A stretch of DNA of 64,000 bases from an uncultured Corynebacterium sp. Lineage in GTDB: Bacteria; Actinomycetota; Actinomycetes; Mycobacteriales; Mycobacteriaceae. Positions within the stretch are counted from its first letter, which is position 1, and every line of letters starts with the position of its first letter. Position numbers and translations under genes: made by a program. Under the pieces are notes generated by a model. That model was not told the DNA's origin. It did no database searches and was given only the letters and a program-made list of their open reading frames with translations. Shown in pieces: positions 6,993-14,445 of the stretch. Location: assembly GCF_946998835.1 (NCBI RefSeq), contig NZ_CAMQAZ010000007.1:1-64000 (forward strand), in the 5' to 3' direction.

Positions 6993-8261
6993 TTAACCGA
7001 GCGAGGCCACCGCGCGCACTAGCTGATCAATGTCGTGTGGTGTGTTGAACGGCTGCAAGCCCACACCCACGGCACCGCCGGCCTCATCGATTCCCATGGC
7101 ATCCAGCAGGGGCGACTCATAGGCATCCACAATGCTGGTCACCAGGCCATTGTCCAACAGCCTGTCCACGACCACCTTCGCCGAAACACCGTCGACCAGG
7201 AAGCTAATGCGCGGAATGTGCTGTGCCCGCGACACGCTCGAGAAAGAATCATCTTCGGTATCCACACCGATGATGTACACCCGCGGTAGATTCATCAGCG
7301 CCGCAATGAGGCGCTCCGACAGCGTCGTCAAGTAGCGGGAGACCTGCGGCATTGCCGTTTCAATGCGATGCCTGCGCGACCCCCGCGCCGAGGCATCCAG
7401 CGATGCCAGGTGCAATACGGACTCCGACACACCGCCGAGCAGTGCCGGCGACACCGGAGAAACTTCGATTCGCTCGACCCCGCGCGCATTCGGCACATAG
7501 CTTAACGACGTCATACGCTCAAACATCTCAGTGTCCCGGAAAACCAGCGCGGAGACCTCGGGCCCTCCCAGCACCGACGCGTCAACCAACATGATGTCCG
7601 CGCCCAGCTTGTTCATCGACACATCGCGGTAGGCGGCAATATCCGATGCGTCGACGAGAACCCAGGCCTCAGACTTTGCATGTACGCGACGTGATATCTC
7701 GGCGACCGGTGCAATGGTGCCGACAAACGGATCCGCGGCCGGGACGACGACGAGACGAGTGTGCTCATCTACAAGATCGTCGAACTGCCAGGATGGCAAT
7801 GCTCCCGTGGACAAGTCAGCCTCGGCGATGCGGACCTTTGCACCGTAGAGATCTGCAGCCCGGCGCAGGGGCGCGTGCACAACCTGCGAACCGATACGGG
7901 AAATCACCAGGTTGGAACCGAGCGTCAGCCGCCGATTCATAGCGGAGCTGAACTGCTGCATAAGTACCTCACGCGATGCACCCAGCACAACGCCAGCGAC
8001 CGGACCGCCGGTGAGATCTGCGAAAGCCCGGCGCGCGCTGGTGGTCAGCTCAGCTGCAGCTGGAACACCCGAACTGCGAGACTGCCCATGAGCACCCACC
8101 CCGGCCTCACCTGGAAGGGATTTCGGTGCGCTGCGGAAGGAAGAACTCATCCCAGACAACACGCGTTCGGGCACTTGGGTACGTTTACCCGCGTTGAGGT
8201 ATGTCCACCCGTCGGAAAGCGACGAGTATGCGCCCCTGGTTGTCGGCACATCGAAGGCCAT
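6993..8261 (-). CDS. class V aminotransferase / cysteine desulfurase-like protein lacking PLP lysine
   Basis: A 422-aa homologue of the class V aminotransferase and NifS/SufS family, resembling Rv3778c. Family landmarks are present: GASREVLMQ near 94, GTIAPVAEI (181-189), and an Asp in VLVDASD (204). The segment that normally reads SxHKxxGPxG is DASVLGGPEV (227-236): Val230 stands where the Schiff-base lysine should be and Ser229 where the histidine is. The Gln/His after the Asp is also changed. It is thus unlikely to be a PLP enzyme with normal chemistry. It lies beside the galactan exporter genes, as in mycobacteria. A role in arabinogalactan assembly is only a guess from context. Confidence 0.75.
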   Translation of the reverse strand: MAFDVPTTRGAYSSLSDGWTYLNAGKRTQVPERVLSGMSSSFRSAPKSLPGEAGVGAHGQSRSSGVPAAAELTTSARRAFADLTGGPVAGVVLGASREVLMQQFSSAMNRRLTLGSNLVISRIGSQVVHAPLRRAADLYGAKVRIAEADLSTGALPSWQFDDLVDEHTRLVVVPAADPFVGTIAPVAEISRRVHAKSEAWVLVDASDIAAYRDVSMNKLGADIMLVDASVLGGPEVSALVFRDTEMFERMTSLSYVPNARGVERIEVSPVSPALLGGVSESVLHLASLDASARGSRRHRIETAMPQVSRYLTTLSERLIAALMNLPRVYIIGVDTEDDSFSSVSRAQHIPRISFLVDGVSAKVVVDRLLDNGLVTSIVDAYESPLLDAMGIDEAGGAVGVGLQPFNTPHDIDQLVRAVASLG

Positions 8262-8620
8262 GCGAACCCTTTCCCGGTTTCAAATTCACGCTGCGATATC
8301 TGTTTTCAGGATTAATTGTGCAATTAGCTGTACATCAAACCGTGCAATCACCCACGCATCTAACTGTGCGTCGATTGCCCATCTTAGTTACAGCGGCGAT
8401 TGTATGTAAGTTTCTTGAGGTCGCATAACTGGTCGTGAAACCCGCCGCATAAACGATCGTATAACCCACCTCGGAAGCACTGTGCCCCACTGGCCCCACA
8501 GTTCGCGCCCAAGTTCCGAACCCTTTTTGTGGCCACCATTCGCCGCCACAGCGTGGAAGAATGGCTCGCCCGGCACTGTCGGTATTCAATCCAATCCGCC
8601 CTAGCTAGTAGTTTGGAGAC
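8262..8620. other. 359-bp divergent spacer upstream of wzm
   Basis: No supported gene; the minus-strand frames here lack starts. It carries the degenerate 24-bp repeat at 8318-8389 and should hold promoters for the aminotransferase-like gene (minus) and the galactan exporter operon (plus). Confidence 0.6.
8318..8389. repeat. degenerate tandem repeat, period 24 bp, three units
   Basis: Units begin with GTGC at 8318, 8342 and 8366. Units 1 and 2 match at 17 of 24 bases (GTGCAATnA ... CATCnAAC); unit 3 is weaker and shifted by one base. The repeat sits between two divergent genes and may be an array of regulator sites. Confidence 0.5.
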
Positions 8621-9625
8621 GTGACTAACGCAGAAAATGATCGCCAACCCGCAGATGCAGTCGACCAGTCTGCCGATGCTGCGCGTAATGGCCTCAACGG
8701 CGACACAGGTCGCACTGACCGCACTGGTCTCACTGGCCGCACGGAGGAGACTCTCCGCCACGACATCGCGCGGATGATTGACGCGACGGGTGAGGCACCG
8801 GCCATCAAGTCACGCTCACGCACAATGAGCGCCGCCTGGCGGGATCTGGTGACAGGCTTTGGCCAGCGCGAACTGTGGCTGCAGCTGGGCTGGCAGGACA
8901 TCAAGCAGCGATACCGCCGCTCTACGCTCGGCCCGCTGTGGATCACCATCGCCACCGGCGCCATGGCCCTGGCCCTCGGTCTGCTGTACTCCCTGCTGTT
9001 CCAGCAGGACCTGGCGTTCTTCCTGCCGCACGTGACCGTTGGTCTGATTATCTGGGGTTTCATCTCCGGCTGCGTACGTGAAGGCGCAACCGTCTTCATT
9101 GAAAATGAAGGTCTCATCAAACAGTTGCCCAGTGCGCTGAGCGTCCATGTCTACAGGTTGGTGTGGCGCCAACTGCTCTTCCTGGCCCACAACATGGTGA
9201 TTTGGCTGATTCTCATTCTGGTCTTCCGGCCAGATTTGGGCTGGAATTTCTTCCTGGTCATCCCGGCATTGGCACTACTGGTGGTCAATGGTGTGTGGGT
9301 GACGATGTTCTTCGGCATCATCGCTACGCGCTACCGCGACGTAGCCCCCCTACTGGACTCCCTGATTCAGCTGGTGTTTTACATGACTCCGATTGTCTGG
9401 ACCACGAAGACGCTGGAGGAACAGGGCGGTGCCGTGGCCGAGCGGGCACGCATCGCGGAAATCAACCCGCTGTTCCACTACCTCGAAATCATCCGCGCCC
9501 CACTGACCGGCCAGCCGGTGGATACCTACCACTGGTGGGTTGTCCTCGCCTGCACCGCAGTTGGCCTGCTGCTGGCACTCGGGGCCATGAAGCTGTGGCG
9601 CTCCCGCGTGAGCTACTGGGTTTAG
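8621..9625 (+). CDS. wzm: ABC transporter permease for galactan export (Wzm)
   Basis: A 334-aa ABC-2 type membrane protein like Rv3783. Residues 1-70 are a hydrophilic, Asp/Thr/Arg-rich tail with GRTDRTGLTGRTE repeats; the core has about six membrane segments and the cytoplasmic motif WQDIKQRYRRSTLGPLW typical of polysaccharide-export permeases. With the ATPase it flips the lipid-linked galactan across the plasma membrane. The GTG start has GGAG 6 bases upstream. It heads the run wzm-wzt-glfT1. Confidence 0.9.
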   Translation: MTNAENDRQPADAVDQSADAARNGLNGDTGRTDRTGLTGRTEETLRHDIARMIDATGEAPAIKSRSRTMSAAWRDLVTGFGQRELWLQLGWQDIKQRYRRSTLGPLWITIATGAMALALGLLYSLLFQQDLAFFLPHVTVGLIIWGFISGCVREGATVFIENEGLIKQLPSALSVHVYRLVWRQLLFLAHNMVIWLILILVFRPDLGWNFFLVIPALALLVVNGVWVTMFFGIIATRYRDVAPLLDSLIQLVFYMTPIVWTTKTLEEQGGAVAERARIAEINPLFHYLEIIRAPLTGQPVDTYHWWVVLACTAVGLLLALGAMKLWRSRVSYWV

Positions 9626-9671
9626 GCCGCAAGGGCCGTCGTAAAGCGAATAGAACTAGCAAGGGATAAGC

Positions 9672-10454
9672 ATGGTCAGCATTGATACTTACAACGCGTG
9701 CGTTGACTTCCCCATTTTCGACGCCAAATCGCGGTCGATGAAGAAGGCGTTTCTCGGCGCCGCGGGTGGTGCGATTGGCCGCAATGATTCCAACGTCGTG
9801 GTCATCGAGGCGCTGAAGGACATCAACATCCACCTGCGTGAAGGCGACCGCGTTGGCCTGGTCGGACACAACGGCGCGGGAAAGTCCACGCTGCTGCGGC
9901 TGCTGTCGGGCATTTATGAGCCCACGCGCGGTGCCGCCGATGTGCGTGGACGCGTGGCACCCGTGTTCGACCTCGGTGTCGGCATGGACCCGGAAATCTC
10001 GGGCATGGAGAACATCATCATCCGAGGCCTGTTCCTCGGACAGACTCGCAAGCAGATGAAATCCAAGCTCGACGAAATCGCGGAATTCACCGAACTCGGC
10101 GACTACCTACACATGCCACTGCGCACCTACTCCACTGGTATGCGCGTGCGCCTGGCGCTCGGCGTAGTCACATCCATTGAGCCGGAGATTCTGCTTCTCG
10201 ACGAAGGCATCGGCGCCGTCGACGCCGCATTCATGGCGAAGGCCCGAACGAAGCTGACCGAATTGGTCGATCGCTCCGGTCTGCTGGTGTTCGCTTCGCA
10301 CTCGAATGAGTTCCTGGCGCAGCTGTGCGACACCGCTCTGTGGATTGATCACGGAACGGTTCGACAGGCCGGGCTTGTCGACGAAGTGGTCGAAGCCTAC
10401 GAAGGTAAAGAGGCCGCCGACCAGGTGCGCCACGTGCTGGCGCAGCGGCGGTAG
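9672..10454 (+). CDS. wzt: ABC transporter ATPase for galactan export (Wzt)
   Basis: A 260-aa ATPase with Walker A GHNGAGKST (65-73), signature YSTGMRVRLALG and Walker B EILLLDEG followed by a late H-loop (FASHS). It resembles Rv3781 and the short Wzt type that has no C-terminal carbohydrate-binding domain. It powers the Wzm permease. Start ATG 9672 follows AAGGGATAAGC. The gap to wzm is 46 bp, consistent with one transcript. Confidence 0.92.
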   Translation: MVSIDTYNACVDFPIFDAKSRSMKKAFLGAAGGAIGRNDSNVVVIEALKDINIHLREGDRVGLVGHNGAGKSTLLRLLSGIYEPTRGAADVRGRVAPVFDLGVGMDPEISGMENIIIRGLFLGQTRKQMKSKLDEIAEFTELGDYLHMPLRTYSTGMRVRLALGVVTSIEPEILLLDEGIGAVDAAFMAKARTKLTELVDRSGLLVFASHSNEFLAQLCDTALWIDHGTVRQAGLVDEVVEAYEGKEAADQVRHVLAQRR

Positions 10455-10455
10455 T

Positions 10456-10476
10456 GGCCAAGCGGGAGTCTTGGCC
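10456..10476 (+). terminator. hairpin after wzt
   Basis: A 7-bp perfect stem GGCCAAG/CTTGGCC with a 7-base loop just after the wzt stop. There is no T-run, so any termination is partial; the glfT1 promoter may lie after it. Confidence 0.35.
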
Positions 10477-10643
10477 GGGGTGCAGCTGAGAACTTGGCGG
10501 GGAATCGGTTGCGGTTCAGTAGTGGCCGGGCGAACGGCACGCGGGTAGCTCGGGTGGTCCGCGAATTGCCCACTCGAGGCAACATGGCAAGATAGACAGC
10601 AATAAAAACAGCGATAAACGGTATTTCCCCGTTGGAGAACGAA

Positions 10644-11756
10644 GTGAGCGAAGTGAGCGAAAAATCGGCTGCCCGCCCAAAGCACGATGAGGCGGCAACG
10701 GCCACAACGGCCGCAATCGTGGTAACTCACAACCGCATCGAGGACCTGCGTCAATCGCTTCCCATCGTTGCCGGCCAAACCCACATGCCGAAGTGGATCA
10801 TCATTGTCGACAACGGCAACGACCCAAAGGTCAAAGAGCTCGCTGATGCGGTGGCGGCGCGGCAGTCGTCGGCAAGCGGATCGGCACCGGAGATTCACTA
10901 CATCGGCTCCAAGACGAACCTCGGTGGTGCCGGTGGCTTCGCGCTGGGCATGCTGACCGCGCTGTCGCTGGGTGCCGAGTGGATTTGGTGCGCCGACGAC
11001 GACGGCCGGCCGGAGGACTCCTACGTGCTGCAGGCGCTGCACAGCTGTGCGCGACGCCACCAGCTCGACGCTGTCTCGCCGGTGGTCTGCGATATCAAGG
11101 CCCCGAACAAGCTGGCATTCCCCCTGCGCCGCGGGCTGGTGTGGCGTCGTCAGCGCGAGGAGCTTTTCGAAAGCGGCATCAACCCCAAGCTCCCAGCCGT
11201 GCACGATGCCGAGGGCACGAAGTGGTTCACCAACTTCGCAGACCAGAAAGCTGCGACGGGGCTCGAACTGCCGAGCGACCTCGAAACCATCGACGGCAAC
11301 CACGACCTCCTGCCCGGCATCGCATCCCTGTTCAACGGCGCGCTGTTTAGTGCCCACTCGCTGGAGCAGCTCGGCGTTCCCGACTACCGCCTATTCATCC
11401 GGGGCGACGAAGTCGAGTTCCACCGCCGTCTCGCCCGTTCCGGTCTCCGTTTCGGCACATGCTTGACGACGGCCTACCTGCACCCCTCCGGCTCGGGAGA
11501 ATTTGTGCCCATTCTCGGTGGCAAGATGCACACGCAGTACCCGACCGATGACTTCAAGCGCTACTTCACCTACCGCAACCGCGGCTACCTGATGAGCCAG
11601 CCCGGCATGCGCAAGCTCATGCCACAGGAGTTCCTGCGCTTCGGCTGGTTCTTCCTGGTCCAGCGTCGCGATGTCCGTGGCTTCTACCGTTGGTTCAAGC
11701 TGCTGAAGCAGGGCCGTGCGGAGAATTTCGAGCGCTTCGACCCGAAGTCGAAGTAG
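10644..11756 (+). CDS. glfT1: galactofuranosyltransferase GlfT1
   Basis: A 370-aa GT2-family enzyme that adds the first galactofuranose residues onto the rhamnosyl-GlcNAc-PP-decaprenol linker at the inner face of the membrane. Visible: the N-terminal nucleotide-binding VTHNRIEDL, KTNLGGAGGFALGM, the metal-binding DDD (about 118-120, CADDDGRPED) and the acceptor-site FIRGDEVEF. The GTG at 10644 was chosen because GGAG lies 6 bases upstream; a TTG four codons earlier is also in frame. Lies behind wzm-wzt as in other corynebacteria and close to the mycobacterial order. Confidence 0.92.
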   Translation: MSEVSEKSAARPKHDEAATATTAAIVVTHNRIEDLRQSLPIVAGQTHMPKWIIIVDNGNDPKVKELADAVAARQSSASGSAPEIHYIGSKTNLGGAGGFALGMLTALSLGAEWIWCADDDGRPEDSYVLQALHSCARRHQLDAVSPVVCDIKAPNKLAFPLRRGLVWRRQREELFESGINPKLPAVHDAEGTKWFTNFADQKAATGLELPSDLETIDGNHDLLPGIASLFNGALFSAHSLEQLGVPDYRLFIRGDEVEFHRRLARSGLRFGTCLTTAYLHPSGSGEFVPILGGKMHTQYPTDDFKRYFTYRNRGYLMSQPGMRKLMPQEFLRFGWFFLVQRRDVRGFYRWFKLLKQGRAENFERFDPKSK

Positions 11757-11903
11757 TTCGCGCTTGTTACAGCTCGAGCTGGGGCTGGTGAGGCTGGGGC
11801 TGGCCTGCATATTTGACCTCGCTCGGGTCGTGTAGTCCGCATTTCGAGTTCTCAGTGCGCAAAAGTGTTAACTAAGCCCCTGGTTCCCTTCTCCTCCACT
11901 GAC

Positions 11904-11953
11904 ATGTCGATGAGGTATTCACTCATCGATGCGCTACAGCCTGCGCATAAGTG
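11904..11953. repeat. dispersed intergenic repeat, copy 2
   Basis: Pairs with 4-53 (about 37 of 50 identical by hand count). In this copy TCGATGAG and CTCATCGA (11907-11914, 11922-11929) form an 8-bp perfect inverted repeat around TATTCA-like spacer bases. It leads straight into the phased array. Confidence 0.6.
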
Positions 11954-12132
11954 GATAGTCCTACGATAAGTGCGTGGGCCAGGCCAACAGCATGGCCATA
12001 AGTCCTGAAAAGTCATCGACAAGTGGCGGAAAGTCGGCCATAAGTGAGCACTACGGACAAAAAGCGTCGATGAGTCTTGAAAAACCGTCGATGAGTGAGG
12101 TGAAACTGGCCATAAGTCGCTGGAAATCCGAG
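11947..12132. repeat. phased array of ATRAGT motifs, mostly 21-bp period
   Basis: The hexamer ATAAGT/ATGAGT/ACAAGT starts at 11947, 11966, 11998, 12019, 12040, 12070, 12091 and 12112. Five of the seven steps are 19 or 21 bp (four exactly 21); the other two are 30 and 32. Each is preceded by GGCC or GTCG-like bases and most are followed by a GAAA core about 8 bases later. Two helical turns separate neighbouring motifs, so all would face the same side of the DNA. Confidence 0.75.
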
Positions 12133-12207
12133 CCAATCCGCTCGAAATCGTTCTTCGAAATCGTTCCAAGTCTTGTCAGCGCAATCGCAACAGATCAGCA
12201 GCTGAAC

Positions 12208-12672
12208 TTAGCTGGCTTCGCGTGAGGTCGATGCGTTTTCCAAGAGCTGCAAACGCTGCTTACGCTGCTGGATTCTGGACTCACGGAGCTGCCGATCTTT
12301 GTACGGGACAGTGGCTTGATGAAAACGCCCAACCTCGGACGAAAATACCAACCCACCTGCCTGAATACGCTGACTCTGCCGAATAGCGAACTGTCGCAAG
12401 ACCTCCACGCAGTCCCCATTAATGACCTGTGACCATTGGAAGCGGAGTACATCTAAGTGGAGGTTCCTCAGACGCTTCTCGCGAGCTTGCTCTTTCAGAA
12501 GTACAGTTTCCGTAGCTGCTACCCCGCCACCGGAATACTTAGTCAGCCCATCGAACTCGATGATCAAATTCAGATGAGGCACATAAAAATCGACGCGCCC
12601 ATCCGCCGCGAAATTACTATGCAAATGCAGGGATTTGCCCTTAACTAGCCACAAGCTTTCAAAGTCCTTCAC
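12208..12672 (-). pseudogene. DUF559-type nuclease-domain protein, probable N-terminal truncation
   Basis: A 154-codon frame whose first half matches the C-terminal domain of actinobacterial DUF559/AbiEi-like proteins: GRVDFYVPHLNLIIEFDG with the D...ExD pattern of a PD-(D/E)XK fold, followed by KY, an EQAREKRLRNLHLDVLRF segment and W. Homologues as I recall them are near 300 residues with an N-terminal winged-helix part; here the frame begins directly at the nuclease domain from a GTG with no good ribosome site, and the upstream DNA is AT-rich and closed. The last 40 residues are basic and low complexity. Probably a remnant in the accessory islet, though a short functional protein is possible. 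Confidence 0.55.
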
Positions 12673-12850
12673 TTACATCTATAGATTTCAGGTGTTTTGG
12701 TGCATTTTTACATTTAGACGAGATGCATAAAACACATACCCCATTAAACAATCACGGGCAGCCGCACTGAGAACTTCGTGTAGTTCTACCTGCGGGTTTC
12801 TAGATTAACCAAGAAATGAAAGACGCCCTGTAAGCGTGATAAGTGCGTTC

Positions 12851-12892
12851 TCCACCATGTGCACGGAAGGGGGACACTCTTAGCATGGTGGA
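12851..12892. promoter_or_regulatory. 9-bp inverted repeat upstream of the toxin-antitoxin pair
   Basis: TCCACCATG (12851-12859) and CATGGTGGA (12884-12892) are a perfect inverted repeat with a 24-base spacer, followed on the plus strand by TTTTATTTT. It could be a terminator isolating the pair or a distal operator. Confidence 0.5.
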
Positions 12893-12938
12893 TTTTATTT
12901 TGAATAACGGCGTTATAGGTGGACAAATCGCTCTACCT

Positions 12939-12958
12939 CATGTAAACATGTTTACATG
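12939..12958. promoter_or_regulatory. perfect 20-bp palindrome over the antitoxin start codon
   Basis: CATGTAAACATGTTTACATG is identical to its reverse complement. Its last three bases are the ATG of the antitoxin. Toxin-antitoxin pairs with ribbon-helix-helix antitoxins usually bind such a dyad in their own promoter, so this is the likely autoregulatory operator. Confidence 0.8.
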
Positions 12959-13192
12959 AGTGGATCGGTAATTAGCTTGCGTGTTAATGCCCAGCAAAAG
13001 GAGCGCCTTGATGCGCTTGCTTCTCGAACAGGGCGATCTGGGGCGTTTTATCTTCGTAAGGCTCTTGATTCCTATTTAGATCAACTTGAGTACGTATACA
13101 TACTTGAGGCAGAAGCTGAGGCAGCTCGACGCGGCGAGCTAGAGACAATTTCGCTCCAGGAACTAGAGGACGAGTGTGGCTTGGTCGATTAG
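12956..13192 (+). CDS. RelB/DinJ-like ribbon-helix-helix antitoxin
   Basis: A 78-aa protein with an N-terminal ribbon-helix-helix pattern (SVISLRVNAQQKERLDAL, then SGAFYLRKALDSYLDQLE) and an acidic C-terminal tail that would wrap the toxin. The start ATG lies inside a perfect palindrome and has no Shine-Dalgarno. It overlaps the toxin gene by 17 bp, the normal antitoxin-first arrangement. Base composition is lower in GC than the galactan genes nearby, in line with an acquired module. Confidence 0.85.
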   Translation: MSGSVISLRVNAQQKERLDALASRTGRSGAFYLRKALDSYLDQLEYVYILEAEAEAARRGELETISLQELEDECGLVD

Positions 13193-13439
13193 GTTTACTC
13201 CGCGTGCTGCAAAATCTTTCCGGAAGCTTGATAAGCCAGTACAAAAACACATCGGTAAGTTTCTCCGTGAGGTAGCAGAGTTAGACGATCCTCGCGTGCG
13301 CGGTAAGGGACTCGTTGGAGACAAGTCTGGCTTGTGGCGGTGGAGAGTAGGAGACTACCGGGTAATTTCCTCTATTTACGAAGATGTCGTAGTCATTAAC
13401 GTCATCGATGTTGGCCACCGGCGCAATATTTACCTGTAG
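13176..13439 (+). CDS. RelE/ParE-family toxin
   Basis: An 87-aa protein with RelE fold landmarks: FTPRAAKSFRKLD at the N-terminus, DPRVRGKGL in the middle, and the strand LWRWRVGDYRVISSIYEDVVVINVIDVGHRR. The arginines in that segment and the terminal GHRR match the catalytic region of ribosome-dependent mRNA endonucleases of the RelE type; the ParE gyrase-poison subclass cannot be excluded. GTG start, translationally coupled with the antitoxin. Confidence 0.85.
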   Translation: MAWSIRFTPRAAKSFRKLDKPVQKHIGKFLREVAELDDPRVRGKGLVGDKSGLWRWRVGDYRVISSIYEDVVVINVIDVGHRRNIYL

Positions 13440-13793
13440 GCATACCACTAACCACCGTCGCCCCTGACATATGTCTTTCCATATGGCGGGACATATGTCT
13501 CTCAGAAAGCAGTATCACCTGTACTTTCGGCGGCAACCAAATCTATTGATTTGGGCGGCAGCCCAACGAGCCGTAAGGCGAGGCGGGAGCATAAACCGTA
13601 ACCCACATTGAACAGTTTTGTTGATTGATTGGCTAGGGATATAGATCTACAGGTATATAGATATAAGCCACCTGGGAAAATAAAGAAACCCGCAGGTAAA
13701 CCCCTGTGGATAACTAGCCCTGTCATGTCTCATGACTTTTTGGACTCCATGTCCAAAATGTTCATGGACATAACAAGTGCAAGCTAGTTCAGG
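13440..13793. other. gene-free tail of the accessory islet
   Basis: A 354-bp AT-rich stretch with several dyads but no gene I can support (a 74-codon minus frame at 13502-13726 has no recognisable product). Contents: three CATATG palindromes (13466-13500), CCAAATC/GATTTGG (13537-13554), and ATGTCCA/TGGACAT near 13750-13770. Confidence 0.5.
13466..13500. promoter_or_regulatory. three CATATG palindromes at 12-bp spacing
   Basis: GACATATGTC (13466-13475), CCATATGG (13479-13486) and GACATATGTC (13490-13499) have centres exactly 12 bp apart. The outer two 11-mers GACATATGTCT are identical. It looks like a cooperative operator or a site-specific recombination or replication site rather than chance. 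Confidence 0.6.
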
Positions 13794-14435
13794 CTAATTC
13801 CTCGGCGCACTTTCGAGAACAATTCCAGAAGGAACTCCCGGGTCCGATGGCCAATAGTATTCATCATCGGCGAAGGTAATTGTTGTGTGCTCACCATCGT
13901 TGTGCAGAGCCGGGTTGACTACGGCTTTCTCAATCTCGCGCGTATCCAGGTCACCTCGCCCCGCGAGCCGCGCCGTAACCTTGGTCGGCTGATCCAAGAT
14001 CAGGATTGCATACGGTCCTTTATCCTGCGCACCAGGATTCGGCTCTTGTCGCTGTTCATAGGCAAGAACCTCAGCTCTGGTCTGGAACACTTTCACAGTT
14101 CCCGTAATCGAGTTGGTTCCAGACGCTGTATCCGCGGGTTCCGAGCTTGAACTTGCGCTCGAGCGCGAACTCGAAGTCTCCGACGACCCCGATGCCGGCT
14201 GCCCCGCCGTCGGATTCGGGCCACCGTCGTCCCCAGCACCGGCATTGCTTTGGCTTGACGACGACTCCCCTCCCCCGGCAACCCCCACGTCGCTGTTTCG
14301 ATCCCCGGAAACCTGGAGGAAAAGGAACAGAGCCAACGCCACAATGATGACCGTCAGCAGCACCACGATGGTGATGAGCTGTTTGCGCGTTTTGTCACCT
14401 GCGTTAGTGGAAGGCGTAGGCGTGGGTGTTGTCAT
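13794..14435 (-). CDS. membrane-anchored protein, unknown function
   Basis: A 213-aa protein: short Thr/Pro tail, one membrane helix (about 20-41, ITIVVLLTVIIVALALFLF), a long Ser/Gly-rich linker (45-108), then a domain of about 100 residues starting SITGTVKVFQTRAEVLAYEQ and ending in FADDEYYWPSDPG. I recognise no family. It is the last gene of the gtrA-glfT2 run, 10 bp after glfT2, so it may be an accessory protein of galactan synthesis. Confidence 0.7.
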   Translation of the reverse strand: MTTPTPTPSTNAGDKTRKQLITIVVLLTVIIVALALFLFLQVSGDRNSDVGVAGGGESSSSQSNAGAGDDGGPNPTAGQPASGSSETSSSRSSASSSSEPADTASGTNSITGTVKVFQTRAEVLAYEQRQEPNPGAQDKGPYAILILDQPTKVTARLAGRGDLDTREIEKAVVNPALHNDGEHTTITFADDEYYWPSDPGVPSGIVLESAPRN

Positions 14436-14445
14436 GATTGAAAAG

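Larger units (their letters stand above)
11757..12207. other. gene-free, repeat-rich region after glfT1
   Basis: No credible gene. Open frames on both strands here (11974-12225 plus, 11852-12169 minus) simply read through the 21-bp array as heptapeptide repeats. It holds the second copy of the dispersed repeat and the phased array. Confidence 0.6.

Noticed and set aside
10107..11357. 416-codon minus-strand open frame
   Set aside because: Antisense to wzt and glfT1, both with intact catalytic motifs.
11947..12132. CRISPR array
   Set aside because: The repeated unit is only about 6 to 12 conserved bases with 21-bp period; there are no separate unique spacers and no cas genes.
11852..12225. 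Overlapping open frames on both strands across the 21-bp array
   Set aside because: Both translate the DNA repeat into heptapeptides; a 21-bp period is a multiple of three, so open frames are expected without coding function.
12851..12892. Insertion-sequence terminal inverted repeats
   Set aside because: The arms are 9 bp and only 24 bp apart with no transposase gene; operator or terminator is simpler.
13502..13726. 74-codon minus-strand open frame
   Set aside because: Runs through hairpin-rich DNA of the accessory islet, without a start signal or known domain.
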